A stretch of 64,000 bases of DNA from Limnochorda sp. L945t (lineage in GTDB: Bacteria; Bacillota; Limnochordia; Limnochordales; Geochordaceae), in contig NZ_CP141615.1 of NCBI RefSeq assembly GCF_035593305.1, positions 2,325,722 to 2,389,721 of the forward strand. The letters are read 5' to 3'. The notes under the pieces were generated by a model. It did not search any database. It was not told the origin of the DNA and saw only the letters and a program-made list of their open reading frames with translations. The position numbers and the translations under genes were made by a program. Numbering within the stretch: the stretch's first letter is position 1; each line of letters opens with the position of its first letter. Below, piece after piece: positions 8,815-18,000 of this stretch.

Positions 8815-10049
8815 GCCTGTTGCGACCCAAAGAGCCCGGGACCGAGTGGGTCGGTCGCATCCCTGGACGCGAGGGGCTTTGGTGTGTCCGGATCGAAGGA
8901 TCTCGGGTCAGCGGGGTCCATCCTGTGTCGCAAGAGCCCGACGGCAACAGGGACTCGATACGCGCCGGTCGAGTGCCTTACATCAGCCCGGGCTTCCTGG
9001 ATCTCCAGCTCAACGGGTTCGCGGGCTTGGACCTCAATGGGGAAGCGCTGTCGCAGGAGTCCCTCGTCGTCATGATCCGGGCGCTTTGGGCTACGGGAAC
9101 GGCTCTCTTCCTTCCGACTCTCGTCAGTGCGCCCTTCGAGCGCCTTCAGGGTGCGCTGAAGGCCCTCGCGGACTTCGTGGAGGCTGCGCCGCACCTCGAC
9201 TTGCAGTCCCGTCTGGCCGCGGCCAGCATCGCAGGCATTCACCTCGAGGGCCCTTACATCTCGCCGGAGGACGGGCCGCGCGGCGCCCATGTGGCAGCAT
9301 TTGTGAGGCCGCCCGATTGGGATGAGTTCTGCCGGTTGCAGGAGGCGGCGAGTGGCAAGATACGCCTCATCACTCTGGCACCCGAATGGCCGGGAGCTAT
9401 CGATTTCATCGAACGTGCGGTGGCCAGCGGCGTCACAGTGGCTATCGGTCACACGGGTGCCGACGGTCACCAGATCCGTGCCGCGGTGGCCGCTGGTGCG
9501 CGGCTCTCCACTCACCTGGGAAATGGAGCCCACGCCCAGCTTCCCCGCCACCCGAATTACCTGTGGGAGCAGCTCGCGGCGGACGACTTGTACGCTACGT
9601 TCATCCCGGATGGCTTCCACCTTCCGCCGAGCGTTTTGAAGAGCTTTGTCCGTGCCAAAGGGGTGCACCGCAGCATTCTCATCACAGACGCCGTGGCAGC
9701 GGCAGGGGAAGCCCCCGGTATCCGTACCTTAATGGGCAGGGAGGTGGAACTCACCCCGCAAGGCAAGGTGCAGCTGCTCGGTACCCCATACCTTGCAGGA
9801 TCGGCGCTGCGCCTCGACCTGGCGGTTGCCAACGCCATGCGGATGGCCGACCTTCCGCTGGCGGACGCGATCCGAATGGTGACGGAAACGCCAGCCGCGG
9901 TTGCTGCCCTGACGTCCCGGACGGGACGACTCTGCTCGGGCATGGAGGCCAATCTTACCCTGTTCCGGCTAGGGGAAGATGCCGCCGTCGAGGTTCTCGC
10001 CACGGTGGTCAAGGGACAGGTAGTTTACACAGCAGGTGATTTCGCATGA
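8811..10049 (+). CDS. nagA: N-acetylglucosamine-6-phosphate deacetylase
   Basis: A 412-residue amidohydrolase. PGFLDLQLNGFAG is the NagA signature after the first strand. The metal Glu lies in HLEGPYIS, histidines in GHTGADG and THLGNGAH, the catalytic Asp in ITDAVAAAG, and LAGSALRLD closes the barrel. It removes acetate from GlcNAc-6-P to give GlcN-6-P for the next gene. The start is uncertain. TTG 8811 overlaps the upstream stop (TTGA) and gives a natural length; GTG 8784 is also in frame. The 3' end overlaps nagB (ATGA). Its presence implies that the operon delivers an N-acetylhexosamine into the cytoplasm. Confidence 0.9.
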   Translation: MSLLRPKEPGTEWVGRIPGREGLWCVRIEGSRVSGVHPVSQEPDGNRDSIRAGRVPYISPGFLDLQLNGFAGLDLNGEALSQESLVVMIRALWATGTALFLPTLVSAPFERLQGALKALADFVEAAPHLDLQSRLAAASIAGIHLEGPYISPEDGPRGAHVAAFVRPPDWDEFCRLQEAASGKIRLITLAPEWPGAIDFIERAVASGVTVAIGHTGADGHQIRAAVAAGARLSTHLGNGAHAQLPRHPNYLWEQLAADDLYATFIPDGFHLPPSVLKSFVRAKGVHRSILITDAVAAAGEAPGIRTLMGREVELTPQGKVQLLGTPYLAGSALRLDLAVANAMRMADLPLADAIRMVTETPAAVAALTSRTGRLCSGMEANLTLFRLGEDAAVEVLATVVKGQVVYTAGDFA

Positions 10050-10831
10050 GGCGGGGGCATGAGATGCAGCCGGTCCGAGTCCTCCGGGTCGATGGCCTGA
10101 CTGTCGAGGTCTACGAGGACAGACGGCAGATGGGAGCGGCAGCTGCGGCTCGGGCTGAACGTATCCTGACGAATGCCATAGCATCCCGAGGCCAGGCCCG
10201 GGTCGCCTTTGCCTCGGCCCCGTCGCAGAACGAGCTCTTGGATGCGTTGGTTTCGTCGAGGGTCATCGATTGGTCGTGCGTGGCGGCCTTCCATCTTGAC
10301 GAGTACGTCAACCTCCCTGCGGACGCGCCTCAGTCGTTCGGACGGTTCTTACGCGAACGGTTGTTCGCACGGGTTCGCCCGGGCGAGGTCCACTTCCTCG
10401 ACGGCAATGCCGCCGATTTGCAGGCGGAGGCGCGCCGCTATGCAGCGCTTCTCTCCCAGGCTCCGCTGGACTTGGCTCTTACAGGGATCGGGGAAAACGG
10501 CCACCTGGCGTTCAACGAGCCCGGGATGACCGACTTCGAGGATCGGGAGCTGGTGCGGGTCGTCGAACTCGATCCTCGCTCCCGTGAGCAACAGGTGCAC
10601 GACGGCTGCTTCGCGTCCCTCGAAGAGGTACCGCTTCACGCGTTGACCCTGACGGTACCCGTCATCATGGGCGCCAGGTCCATCGTCTGTGTCGTACCCG
10701 GAGCCACGAAGCGCCACGTGCTGCGTCAGGCCTTGTACGGGCCCATCACCCCCGGCCTGCCGGCGTCGATCTTGCGCCGGCATCCCGACGCAGCGGTGTT
10801 TGCCGACGTGGCGTCGGCTTCGGAGCTGTAG
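10046..10831 (+). CDS. nagB: Glucosamine-6-phosphate deaminase
   Basis: A 261-residue member of the NagB/SugarP isomerase family, which converts GlcN-6-P to fructose-6-P and ammonia. Diagnostic segments are AAFHLDEYV (catalytic Asp), ALTGIGENGHLAFNEPG (the GENGHLAFNEP signature) and LTVPVIMGARSIVCVVPG. The usual phosphate loop (TGxTP) is replaced by FASAPSQNELLDAL, as in a divergent subgroup. ATG 10046 overlaps the nagA stop and has AGGTGA about seven bases upstream; ATG 10064 is an alternative. It ends the nine-gene operon. The next gene faces it, after a 110-bp gap with no evident terminator. Confidence 0.88.
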   Translation: MRRGHEMQPVRVLRVDGLTVEVYEDRRQMGAAAAARAERILTNAIASRGQARVAFASAPSQNELLDALVSSRVIDWSCVAAFHLDEYVNLPADAPQSFGRFLRERLFARVRPGEVHFLDGNAADLQAEARRYAALLSQAPLDLALTGIGENGHLAFNEPGMTDFEDRELVRVVELDPRSREQQVHDGCFASLEEVPLHALTLTVPVIMGARSIVCVVPGATKRHVLRQALYGPITPGLPASILRRHPDAAVFADVASASEL

Positions 10832-10941
10832 ATGTCGACGCAGGGCAGACTCGGCCCGTCGACGCGACTGGCTCCGAGACCCGGCGGCGGCTCCCGTCCA
10901 CCGCCGGTGGATGACCAACGGGCGATTCACCGGCCGACGAC

Positions 10942-11862
10942 TCATCGGTGGCGCCCGGAGAGTACGGCTCGTGCCAGCCCGAGAAGCCACCGCCATCCGA
11001 GCACCCGTACCGAATAGCGCAGAGTGAGGCGGGCGATGCGTCCCGCCTGCTCGGGTGCCGGCCGCCACGCTGCCATGCCGCCGTCGAAGGGCTCGTAGGG
11101 TACGCCGCGCACCACCACGGCGGGAAAGCCTTCGGCCGTCTGGCCCATGACGAGCGCTGCCGCCGACGCAAGCTCGTGTGTCACCAGATCCGCCCCGCCA
11201 AACTTGGGCTTGCCCATCCGGTCGGGGGCACCGAACTTCCCGGCGGCGGGCTTGATCCCGTAAGAGCCGCGAGCCACGTCCTGCGTGCCCAGCCCGAGGG
11301 TATACTCGGTGTCGGTGATGACCACCGGTACGTGCAGGCCCGTGATGCGTCGCACTTCTCCGGCCAACCGGCGCGCCTCTTCGTCAGGATCGGGCGGGGG
11401 ATAGCTCACCTGCCCTTCCGGGTGGTTGGACGCGTCCACCCCAGCGCTCGAATAGACGTCGCCACCACGCAGGGTGAAGACCTCGTAGGGGAACCGCTCG
11501 ATCAGCCTCTGGACGGCCAGCGTGTCCGAGCCGAGTTGGGCCGGAGTGACGACACCCTGTCGAACGAACTCGGCCAGGGGCAGCACCATCAGCACCGCAT
11601 CGGACTGGCCCAGCACGACCTCCAGGAACCGGGCCTCCAGCCCCGTCCGGGCCGAAAGACGCCGGGCGGCTGCAGAGGGGCGCACGTCGCGAAGCTCTAC
11701 CAGGTACCCCCTGGCCTTGGAGACGATCTTGCTGGTGACGACCAGCACGTCGCCGGCCTGGAGGCCCCCGCAGGCGCGCCGGGCGCCCTCGACGAGCAAG
11801 GCGCCCAGGTCATCCCCCGGCCGCACCTCCGGCATCGGGAGCCCGAAAAGCTCGATTTTCAC
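10942..11862 (-). CDS. CofE-like F420-0:gamma-glutamyl ligase family protein
   Basis: A 306-residue protein of the CofE family, which adds glutamate to F420-0 using GTP. It shows LFGLPMPEVRPGDDL, VLVVTSKIVSKARG, GVDASNHPEG (the family GxDxSN motif), VVITDTEYTLGLG, and PDRMGKPKFGGADLVTHELASAA with the metal-binding region. No other F420 gene is in view, and CofE-like proteins also exist in bacteria lacking F420, so the cofactor role is not established. It converges on nagB and is the last gene of a minus-strand run that includes namZ and the glycosyltransferase. Confidence 0.8.
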   Translation of the reverse strand: MKIELFGLPMPEVRPGDDLGALLVEGARRACGGLQAGDVLVVTSKIVSKARGYLVELRDVRPSAAARRLSARTGLEARFLEVVLGQSDAVLMVLPLAEFVRQGVVTPAQLGSDTLAVQRLIERFPYEVFTLRGGDVYSSAGVDASNHPEGQVSYPPPDPDEEARRLAGEVRRITGLHVPVVITDTEYTLGLGTQDVARGSYGIKPAAGKFGAPDRMGKPKFGGADLVTHELASAAALVMGQTAEGFPAVVVRGVPYEPFDGGMAAWRPAPEQAGRIARLTLRYSVRVLGWRWLLGLARAVLSGRHR

Positions 11863-11877
11863 GGCGTTGGCCCTCCG

Positions 11878-13014
11878 CTACTCGTACAGTAAGCAGCGCC
11901 GCCGCCTCTCGAGGAAGGCGGCGAGCCCCGGCTGCCAGCGTTCACGCAGTGCGCGCACCGGGAGCCCGCTTTCGATGCCCTGCCGGATCCAGCCGTTGCC
12001 TGCGAGTTCGTCCAGATAGGCGTGGGTCTGGAACTGCCCCGGGTAGAGGGCCTTCGCCGCGACCAGGATCTCCAGCCCGGCGGAGACGGCGTCGAACCGC
12101 TCCCTGTCCACGACGTGGATCTGGACGCCTCCCACTGCCTCGCCCGCGTACTTCCCCCACTGCGGGACGAACTCGACCGGCCGAAACACCACGCCTTCCA
12201 GCCCCCGGGCGTTGAGGTAGCTCGCGAACTCTTCGGGCCGCACGTAGGGTGCCCCAACGAGCTCGAAGGGGCGGGTCGTTCCGCGGCCCTCGGAGAGGTT
12301 GCTCCCCTCGAGCAGCCCGGCACCCGGATAGACGGTCGCGGTGTGGAGCGTGGGCATGCCGGGCGACGGCATGACCCAGATGGGTAGGCCTGTCTCGTCG
12401 TACCACATCGTGCGCCGCCAGCCCCGCATGGGCACGACCCAGAGCCGGGCCCCCAGGTGATGCTCCTCGTTGACGTAGCGGGCCAGTTCGCCGATGGTCA
12501 GGCCGTGGCGGATCGGGATGCCCGGGTAGGCCCCCACGAACGAGGTAAAGCCCTCCTCGACCACCGGCCCCTCGACCTTGTGGCCGCCGATGGGGTTGGG
12601 ACGGTCGAGCACCACGAAAAGCAGCCCGTGGCGAGCCGCCTCCTCCATGGCATACGCCATCGTCGACTCGTAAGTATAGAAATGTACGCCGGCATCCTGG
12701 ACGTCGAAGACCAGCGCGTCGAGGCCCTCGAGCATTTCCGGGGTAGGCCGCCGCGTCTTGCCGTACAGGCTGTACACCGGCAGGCCGGTGACCGGATCCC
12801 TGGCATGGCCCACCTCGCCGGTGGCCGCCCCGCGAAAGCCATGCTCCGGAGCGAAGAGGGCCCGAAGCTCCCACCGGGTGTCCTGCCGGAAGAGGTCGAC
12901 GATGTGCCGCCAGTCCCGGTTGATGGCCGTGGCGTTGGTGATGAGGCCGATGCGCTTGCCCGCGAGCGGCCCCGGATCCTCCAGCACGACGTCGAGCCCC
13001 ACCGTTACCGCCAT
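11878..13014 (-). CDS. namZ: Exo-beta-N-acetylmuramidase NamZ family (DUF1343)
   Basis: A 378-residue cytoplasmic-looking protein that starts GLDVVLEDPGPLAGKRIGLI. It carries the family landmarks APEHGFRG, VYSLYG, DVQDAGVHFYTY, DRPNPIGG, VEGPVV and GRGTTRPFELVGAPY. Characterised DUF1343 members release MurNAc from peptidoglycan chain ends. No signal peptide is seen, although many family members are exported. Its ATG lies within the last 10 bases of the glycosyltransferase gene, so the two are translationally coupled. Close by are nagA/nagB, which would take over recycled GlcNAc; a cell-wall recycling role is inferred. Confidence 0.85.
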   Translation of the reverse strand: MAVTVGLDVVLEDPGPLAGKRIGLITNATAINRDWRHIVDLFRQDTRWELRALFAPEHGFRGAATGEVGHARDPVTGLPVYSLYGKTRRPTPEMLEGLDALVFDVQDAGVHFYTYESTMAYAMEEAARHGLLFVVLDRPNPIGGHKVEGPVVEEGFTSFVGAYPGIPIRHGLTIGELARYVNEEHHLGARLWVVPMRGWRRTMWYDETGLPIWVMPSPGMPTLHTATVYPGAGLLEGSNLSEGRGTTRPFELVGAPYVRPEEFASYLNARGLEGVVFRPVEFVPQWGKYAGEAVGGVQIHVVDRERFDAVSAGLEILVAAKALYPGQFQTHAYLDELAGNGWIRQGIESGLPVRALRERWQPGLAAFLERRRRCLLYE

Positions 13015-14225
13015 GCCCTGCCGTCTCCCGGCCGGCTCTCCGAACCGGCGTAGATCGCCGCGGTCTTCGCCGCCATCGCCTCCACGGTGAACGCTGTCTC
13101 GTAGCGCCGCCGGGCGCCCTCCCCGAGGCGTTCGCGAAGGCCGGGGTCGGCCAGCACGCGCTCGAGCGCCCGGGCCAGCGCCGTGACGTCTCCCGGAGGC
13201 ACCAGCACCCCGCTCGTCCCGTCTTCGATCAGCTCGCCCGTGCCGCCCGCGCGGCTCGCCACCAGTGCCCGCCCGCAAGCAAGCGCCTCGATCCCGACCA
13301 GGCTCAAGGCTTCGTCCAGGGACGGCATGCAGACCACGTCGGCATGGGCCATGAGCCTCGCGGCGCCCGGTACCGGCCCTGCCAGCTCGACTCGGGTTCG
13401 CAGGCTCTCGGAGCGCCTGATCCGCTCGCGCAGCTCCGCCTCCAGGGGCCCTGCGCCCACTATCACAAGACGCGCCCCAGGAGCTGCGGGTGACACCTGC
13501 TCGAAAGCTTCCAGAAGCTGGCGCACGCCCTTCTGCTCCGCGAGGCGCCCCACGAAGAGCACTCGCGGACGCCCGTCGCCGAACGGCCACGCCGGGGCAG
13601 GCTGTTGCAGGGGATCCGGCACCCCGTTGTGCACCACGCGCAGCTGCCCGGGCGGCAGCCCGGCCTTCTGCAGGCGCCGGGCCTCCTCTTGCGAGACCGC
13701 GATGACCGGCACCCTCAGCCGCCGCAGGATCCAGGCTGCCAGCCTGTAACTGGTGCGTGCGCCGGGGCCGAAGTAGCCGTGGCTCGTAAAGAGAAAGCGC
13801 GCCGGGGCCTTCTGCCTCCGGGCCTGCCGGTAGGCGAGCCACAGCAGCTCGGCTGCCCCGTGGACGTGCACGATGGAAGAGGCCCTCGTGCCGGCTACCG
13901 GCGCCGCGGATCCCGAGCCTTCCGCGAGCGCCTCGCCGAGCGCCCGGCGGAAAGTGCGCATCCCGACCCACCAGTTGCCCGTGAGGTCGTCGAAAAGGTG
14001 CATCCGGGCGCCAGCCGCCACGAACTCCGGCCTGAGCGGCCCATCGGGCGCGACGACGCGAGGGGGCTCGCGCCAGGCAATCGCGCGCACCAGGTGGAGC
14101 ACGTGGTACTCGGTACCACCGATACCGAGGTACGGAAGCACGTAGACGAGCCGGCCGGGCCAGGGGATCCGTGCCGTCAAAGTCGTCCACGTCCCGGACC
14201 TACGCCGCATTGTCGCCGGCCGCAT
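13005..14225 (-). CDS. GT4-family glycosyltransferase
   Basis: A 406-residue retaining GT-B glycosyltransferase. The N-terminal Rossmann domain contains YVLPYLGIGGTEYHVL and HVHGAAELLW. The C-terminal donor domain has LFVGRLAEQKGVRQLLEAF, VIVGAGPLEAELRERI, MPSLDEALSLVGIEALACG and the E-x7-E region of GT4 enzymes. It probably transfers a sugar nucleotide donor to a lipid, polysaccharide or secondary product; the acceptor is unknown. ATG 14225 and ATG 14210 are both possible, and neither has a strong ribosome site. It overlaps namZ and follows the methyltransferase after 34 bases. Confidence 0.87.
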   Translation of the reverse strand: MRPATMRRRSGTWTTLTARIPWPGRLVYVLPYLGIGGTEYHVLHLVRAIAWREPPRVVAPDGPLRPEFVAAGARMHLFDDLTGNWWVGMRTFRRALGEALAEGSGSAAPVAGTRASSIVHVHGAAELLWLAYRQARRQKAPARFLFTSHGYFGPGARTSYRLAAWILRRLRVPVIAVSQEEARRLQKAGLPPGQLRVVHNGVPDPLQQPAPAWPFGDGRPRVLFVGRLAEQKGVRQLLEAFEQVSPAAPGARLVIVGAGPLEAELRERIRRSESLRTRVELAGPVPGAARLMAHADVVCMPSLDEALSLVGIEALACGRALVASRAGGTGELIEDGTSGVLVPPGDVTALARALERVLADPGLRERLGEGARRRYETAFTVEAMAAKTAAIYAGSESRPGDGRAWR

Positions 14226-14259
14226 GCACTGCCATCGTCACATCCCGTGGCGTATGATC

Positions 14260-15009
14260 TCAGGGCTGCTCCGGCCTGTCCACCAGGTAGAACGCCCGGC
14301 CGGGGCCCCATGGGGTATAGACGGCGGCGGTGGAGAACCCCGCCTGTTCCAGCGCGCCCCGCACCTGCTCCTCGGCGTACGCCCGCTGCTCGAGGGCCAG
14401 GTCCGTGCGTCGCCAGGCGCCCTGCTCCAGGCGGAACAAGGTGAACTCCATACGGGCAACGCCCTGGGACGGGTCGAAGCTCGAGCGTTGAATGAGCGCG
14501 TGGTCGTCTCCCACGAGCCCGGACGAGGAACCCGTCCATCGGGTCTCATAACCCGCCCGGGTGTTGACGTCGAACAGGAACCGGCCGCCCGGCACCAGTG
14601 CGGCGTAGACGTTGCGGAAGACCGCCGCCAGTTCGTCCAGCGACATGACGTGGTTGAGGCTGTCGAACAGCGAAAGCACCGCGTGGAAGCTCGGCGCGAG
14701 GTTGAACGAGCGGGCGTCGGCCTGCACGAACTCCGCCCCTGGGGCGTTTTGCCGCGCGAAGGCGAGCATCTGCGCCGAACCGTCTATCCCCACTACCTGG
14801 TACCCACGGTCCGTCAGCAGCCTCGCCATCTGGCCCGTGCCGCAGCACAGGTCGAGAATGCGGGCGCCGGGCGCAAGCATGGAAAGCACCAGGTTTTCCA
14901 CCACGGGCAACACCCGGGCGCTGTACTCCCCCCAGTAGCGGTTGTAAAACCATGCCAGGGGGTCGTAGCCGGAGTACGTACCCGCATGAGAACCCCCTTG
15001 CTCGGGCAT
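14260..15009 (-). CDS. Class I SAM-dependent methyltransferase
   Basis: A 249-residue methyltransferase. Motif I is ILDLCCGTGQMARLL, the acidic motif II GYQVVGIDGSAQML, motif III FVQADARSF, and the post-motif LVPGGRFLFDVNT. The first 30 residues (YSGYDPLAWFYNRYWGEYS) match the usual lead-in of small-molecule methyltransferases. ATG 15009 is preferred because a GGAGG lies about eleven bases upstream; a GTG at 15018 sits too close to it. The substrate is unknown. It sits between the glycosyltransferase and the nuclease-translocase gene, in the same direction, 45 bases after the latter. Confidence 0.85.
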   Translation of the reverse strand: MPEQGGSHAGTYSGYDPLAWFYNRYWGEYSARVLPVVENLVLSMLAPGARILDLCCGTGQMARLLTDRGYQVVGIDGSAQMLAFARQNAPGAEFVQADARSFNLAPSFHAVLSLFDSLNHVMSLDELAAVFRNVYAALVPGGRFLFDVNTRAGYETRWTGSSSGLVGDDHALIQRSSFDPSQGVARMEFTLFRLEQGAWRRTDLALEQRAYAEEQVRGALEQAGFSTAAVYTPWGPGRAFYLVDRPEQP

Positions 15010-15054
15010 GGGTCCCACCCCCTCCGTGTGCCGTGCTCCGGCCTTTGGCGGTCC

Positions 15055-18000
15055 TCACGACCCGATCCTCAGGTAGCGGCGAGCCTCCTCGGGAGTGACG
15101 TAAGGAGCCTGCAGGCGCACCGGCTGGCCGGAGCCGACCACGAAGAGCATGTCGCCCTTGCCCGCCAGCGTTTCGGCCCCAGGGCGGTCGAGGATGACCT
15201 GCGAGCTGACCCGGCTGCTCACCTTCAGGGCGATCCGGGCCGGGAGGTTTTCCTTGATGGCGCCGGAGACGACGGTGCTGTCCGGCCGTTGCGTCGTCAA
15301 CACGAGGTGGATGCCGGCGGCCCGCCCCTTGCTGGCCAGCTCGAGGACGCGCTGCTCGAAGGCCTCCCGGCTTTTCCTGGACGTCATGACCAGCGTCGCG
15401 AACTCGTCGACCATGCAGAGGATCGGCGGCGCCAGAGGCTTCGGGCCGTCGTAGACCGTCTGCACGCCCGAGGCGCTGAGCCGGGCGTAGCGGCCCCTCA
15501 TCTCCTCGATGAGCTGGTCCAGGGCCTCGAGGATGCCTGACACGTCGAGGACCGGCGGGCGTAGCAAGAACGGCGACCCGTGCAGCGGCGCAAAGGTCAC
15601 CTGCTTCGGGTCGACGAGGAGCAGCTGCACGCCATCCGGGCCGTACAGCGCGCCGATGGAGGCGGCCATGGAAAGCAACAACACGCTCTTGCCGCTGCCC
15701 GTCGTGCCGGCCACGAGCAGGTGGGGCGTGTTGGGATCCGCGAAGTCGAGGAAATGGACCGCCCACCCGAGGCCCACCCCAAGTGGGATCGCAACGCTGC
15801 GAACCGCCCCCTGCCGGACGCCCTCCGAGCCCGAAGCAGTATTGCCGGGCGCCGGCCCGCCGGATCGCTCGAGCAGCTGGTGAAGGCGGACGGTCGCGGG
15901 AACGCCTCGGGCCACGTCCACGGCGATGGCGCCCGCCACGCTGTCCACCATCGGCTCCTCGGGGAGATTCAGGCGCACCTTGAGGTCCTCCGCGCGGCTG
16001 CGGATGCGCTCCACCGTGGTGCGGCTCTCGGGAGCCATCTTGTAGCGAAGGAACGAGGGCCCTTCCTGGACTTCGACGGTGCGCACGTCACAGCCGAACG
16101 CGCGCAGCACCTCCTCGAGCTGGCGCGCCTGCACGGGGAGCTCCGCCGGCTGCGACACGCCGGCAGGCCGCGCTTCGACGTCCACCGTTTCGCCGGTCCC
16201 CACCTCGCCGGCGACCGGCTCGCCGCTCGCCGCCGTCTCTTGAGAGGACGCGCCCGTCTGGCGAGCCGCTGGGACAGTCGAGGTGGCCGCATACGGTGGA
16301 AAGACGTCCGGGCAGGGCGGGTGGTAGACACACGCCTCGCAGAGCCCGGGCAGGCGACTTGCCGGGGGCGGAGGGTCGCCGGGCCGCCAGCGAGCCCACT
16401 CCCCCAGCTGAGTGACGAAGGGCCGCAGCTTTTGCTCGATGGTGGCGGTCACGTCGGCCCCCTCGAAGCGACGCACCACCGTCCCATCCGGCGTGACGTA
16501 GACCAGCACCGGCTCGACGGCGGGGGCGGCCGCTCCCGATGGCCGGCGCGCGGCCCGCCGGCCTCCCCTCTCGCCGGGGCGGTCCTCGAGCAGCCAGCTG
16601 TAGAGCGCCACCTGGAACAGGTCCAGCGGCGCATCCTGTGGCGGAGTGGTCTTGAACTCCACGACGACCTCACGGCCGTCCCTGCGCCGCACCACGACGT
16701 CGGCCACGCCGCGGACGGAGGCCCGGCGGCCGTCGCCGAGCTCGACGACCCGCTCGATCGGGACCTCCGAGCGCACATCGAGCCCACGGCGCCGGCTTCT
16801 TAGCGGCCACCACCCGCCCCCGGCCGCGTGCTCGCGGCCCACCTCGGCCAGCAGGCGGCACAAGAACCGGACGGCCCGCTCCAGGACGGCCCACAGCCGA
16901 TCGGCCTCGGCCTCCGGTACGCGTCGGCCCTCGCCGCGGCGCCACACGTCGAACAAGCTGCGCCGGGCCACCGCCACCCAGGCATCTTCGCCCGGATAAG
17001 GGGCCGGGCTCCCGTCGCTCTCGCCGGTAACGGGCGCGGCCGCCGCCGAGGGCAGGTGGGCGACGAAATCGGCCACCATCCGGTGCAACGTGGCCCCGAG
17101 CGGAAACGACCGGCGCACCTCCGTGAGGGGGCGCCGGCCCTGGCTCAGGACGAAGTAGCGAGGACACGCCAGGGCGGCGACCGCCTCGCTCACGGAGAAC
17201 GCCATCTCCCGTTCCGCCGTGGCCGGGGCGGGGAGCGAGGGCTCGCGGCCAGGCTCCGCAACGTTCTCGCTGGTGGTCGTCGCAGTCCCCGCCACCTGCT
17301 CGAGCGCCTGCAGCAGTTCGCCCAGGATCTCCTCGCCGGCCCCGTCCTCGACGAGATGGCCCAACGCCTCCCCGGCCTCGACCGGCCGGCCGCGCAGGGC
17401 CACATCCCCCGAGTCGGCCTCGCTCAGCAACGACCACAGGGCTTCCAGGCCGGCCATGGTTTCGTCGCCGGCCTCGACGACCCGGCCGCCCAGCGACTCC
17501 CACTGCCGCACGTACTCGCGGCCCTGCTTCCACCCGCGGGGCACGCCGAGGCGGCGCTCTCGCACCACGATGCCCCGATCGAGCCGGCCGTCCCGAAGCT
17601 GCTGTACCAGGGCTTGCATTTGCCTGGCAAAGCTCTGCCCGCTGGTCGTGTCGACGACGGCGATGCCCACGTGCAGCGGTTTGCCGTCCCGCTCCAAGCG
17701 CACCAGCACCACGGGCGGCTGCCCGCGCACGGGCCCCGGGCGCACCTCGGCGCCCACCGGCCTCCACCCGCCGGCAAGGCGGCGCCTGCGGCCCAGCTCA
17801 TCCAGCAGCCGCTGGACGGTCCGGGCCACCTGGGCCCCCTCGGCCGGCAGCGGCGGCCGGGCGGCCGGGTGGCGCACGGCAAGCTTCCGGCGGGCCCGTT
17901 CTGCCAGCTCCAGTCGCAGCGCCTCGCGGAGCTCTCGTGGGCGCTCCTCCGGTGGGCCGGGTTGCTTGCCCGGCGCTTCATCCGTCCTTGCTCCCGGGGC

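Noticed and set aside
11878-14190. Single 770-residue protein spanning namZ and the glycosyltransferase region
   Set aside because: Its first half is an out-of-frame reading of the GT4 gene. Only the portion from ATG 13014 is NamZ.
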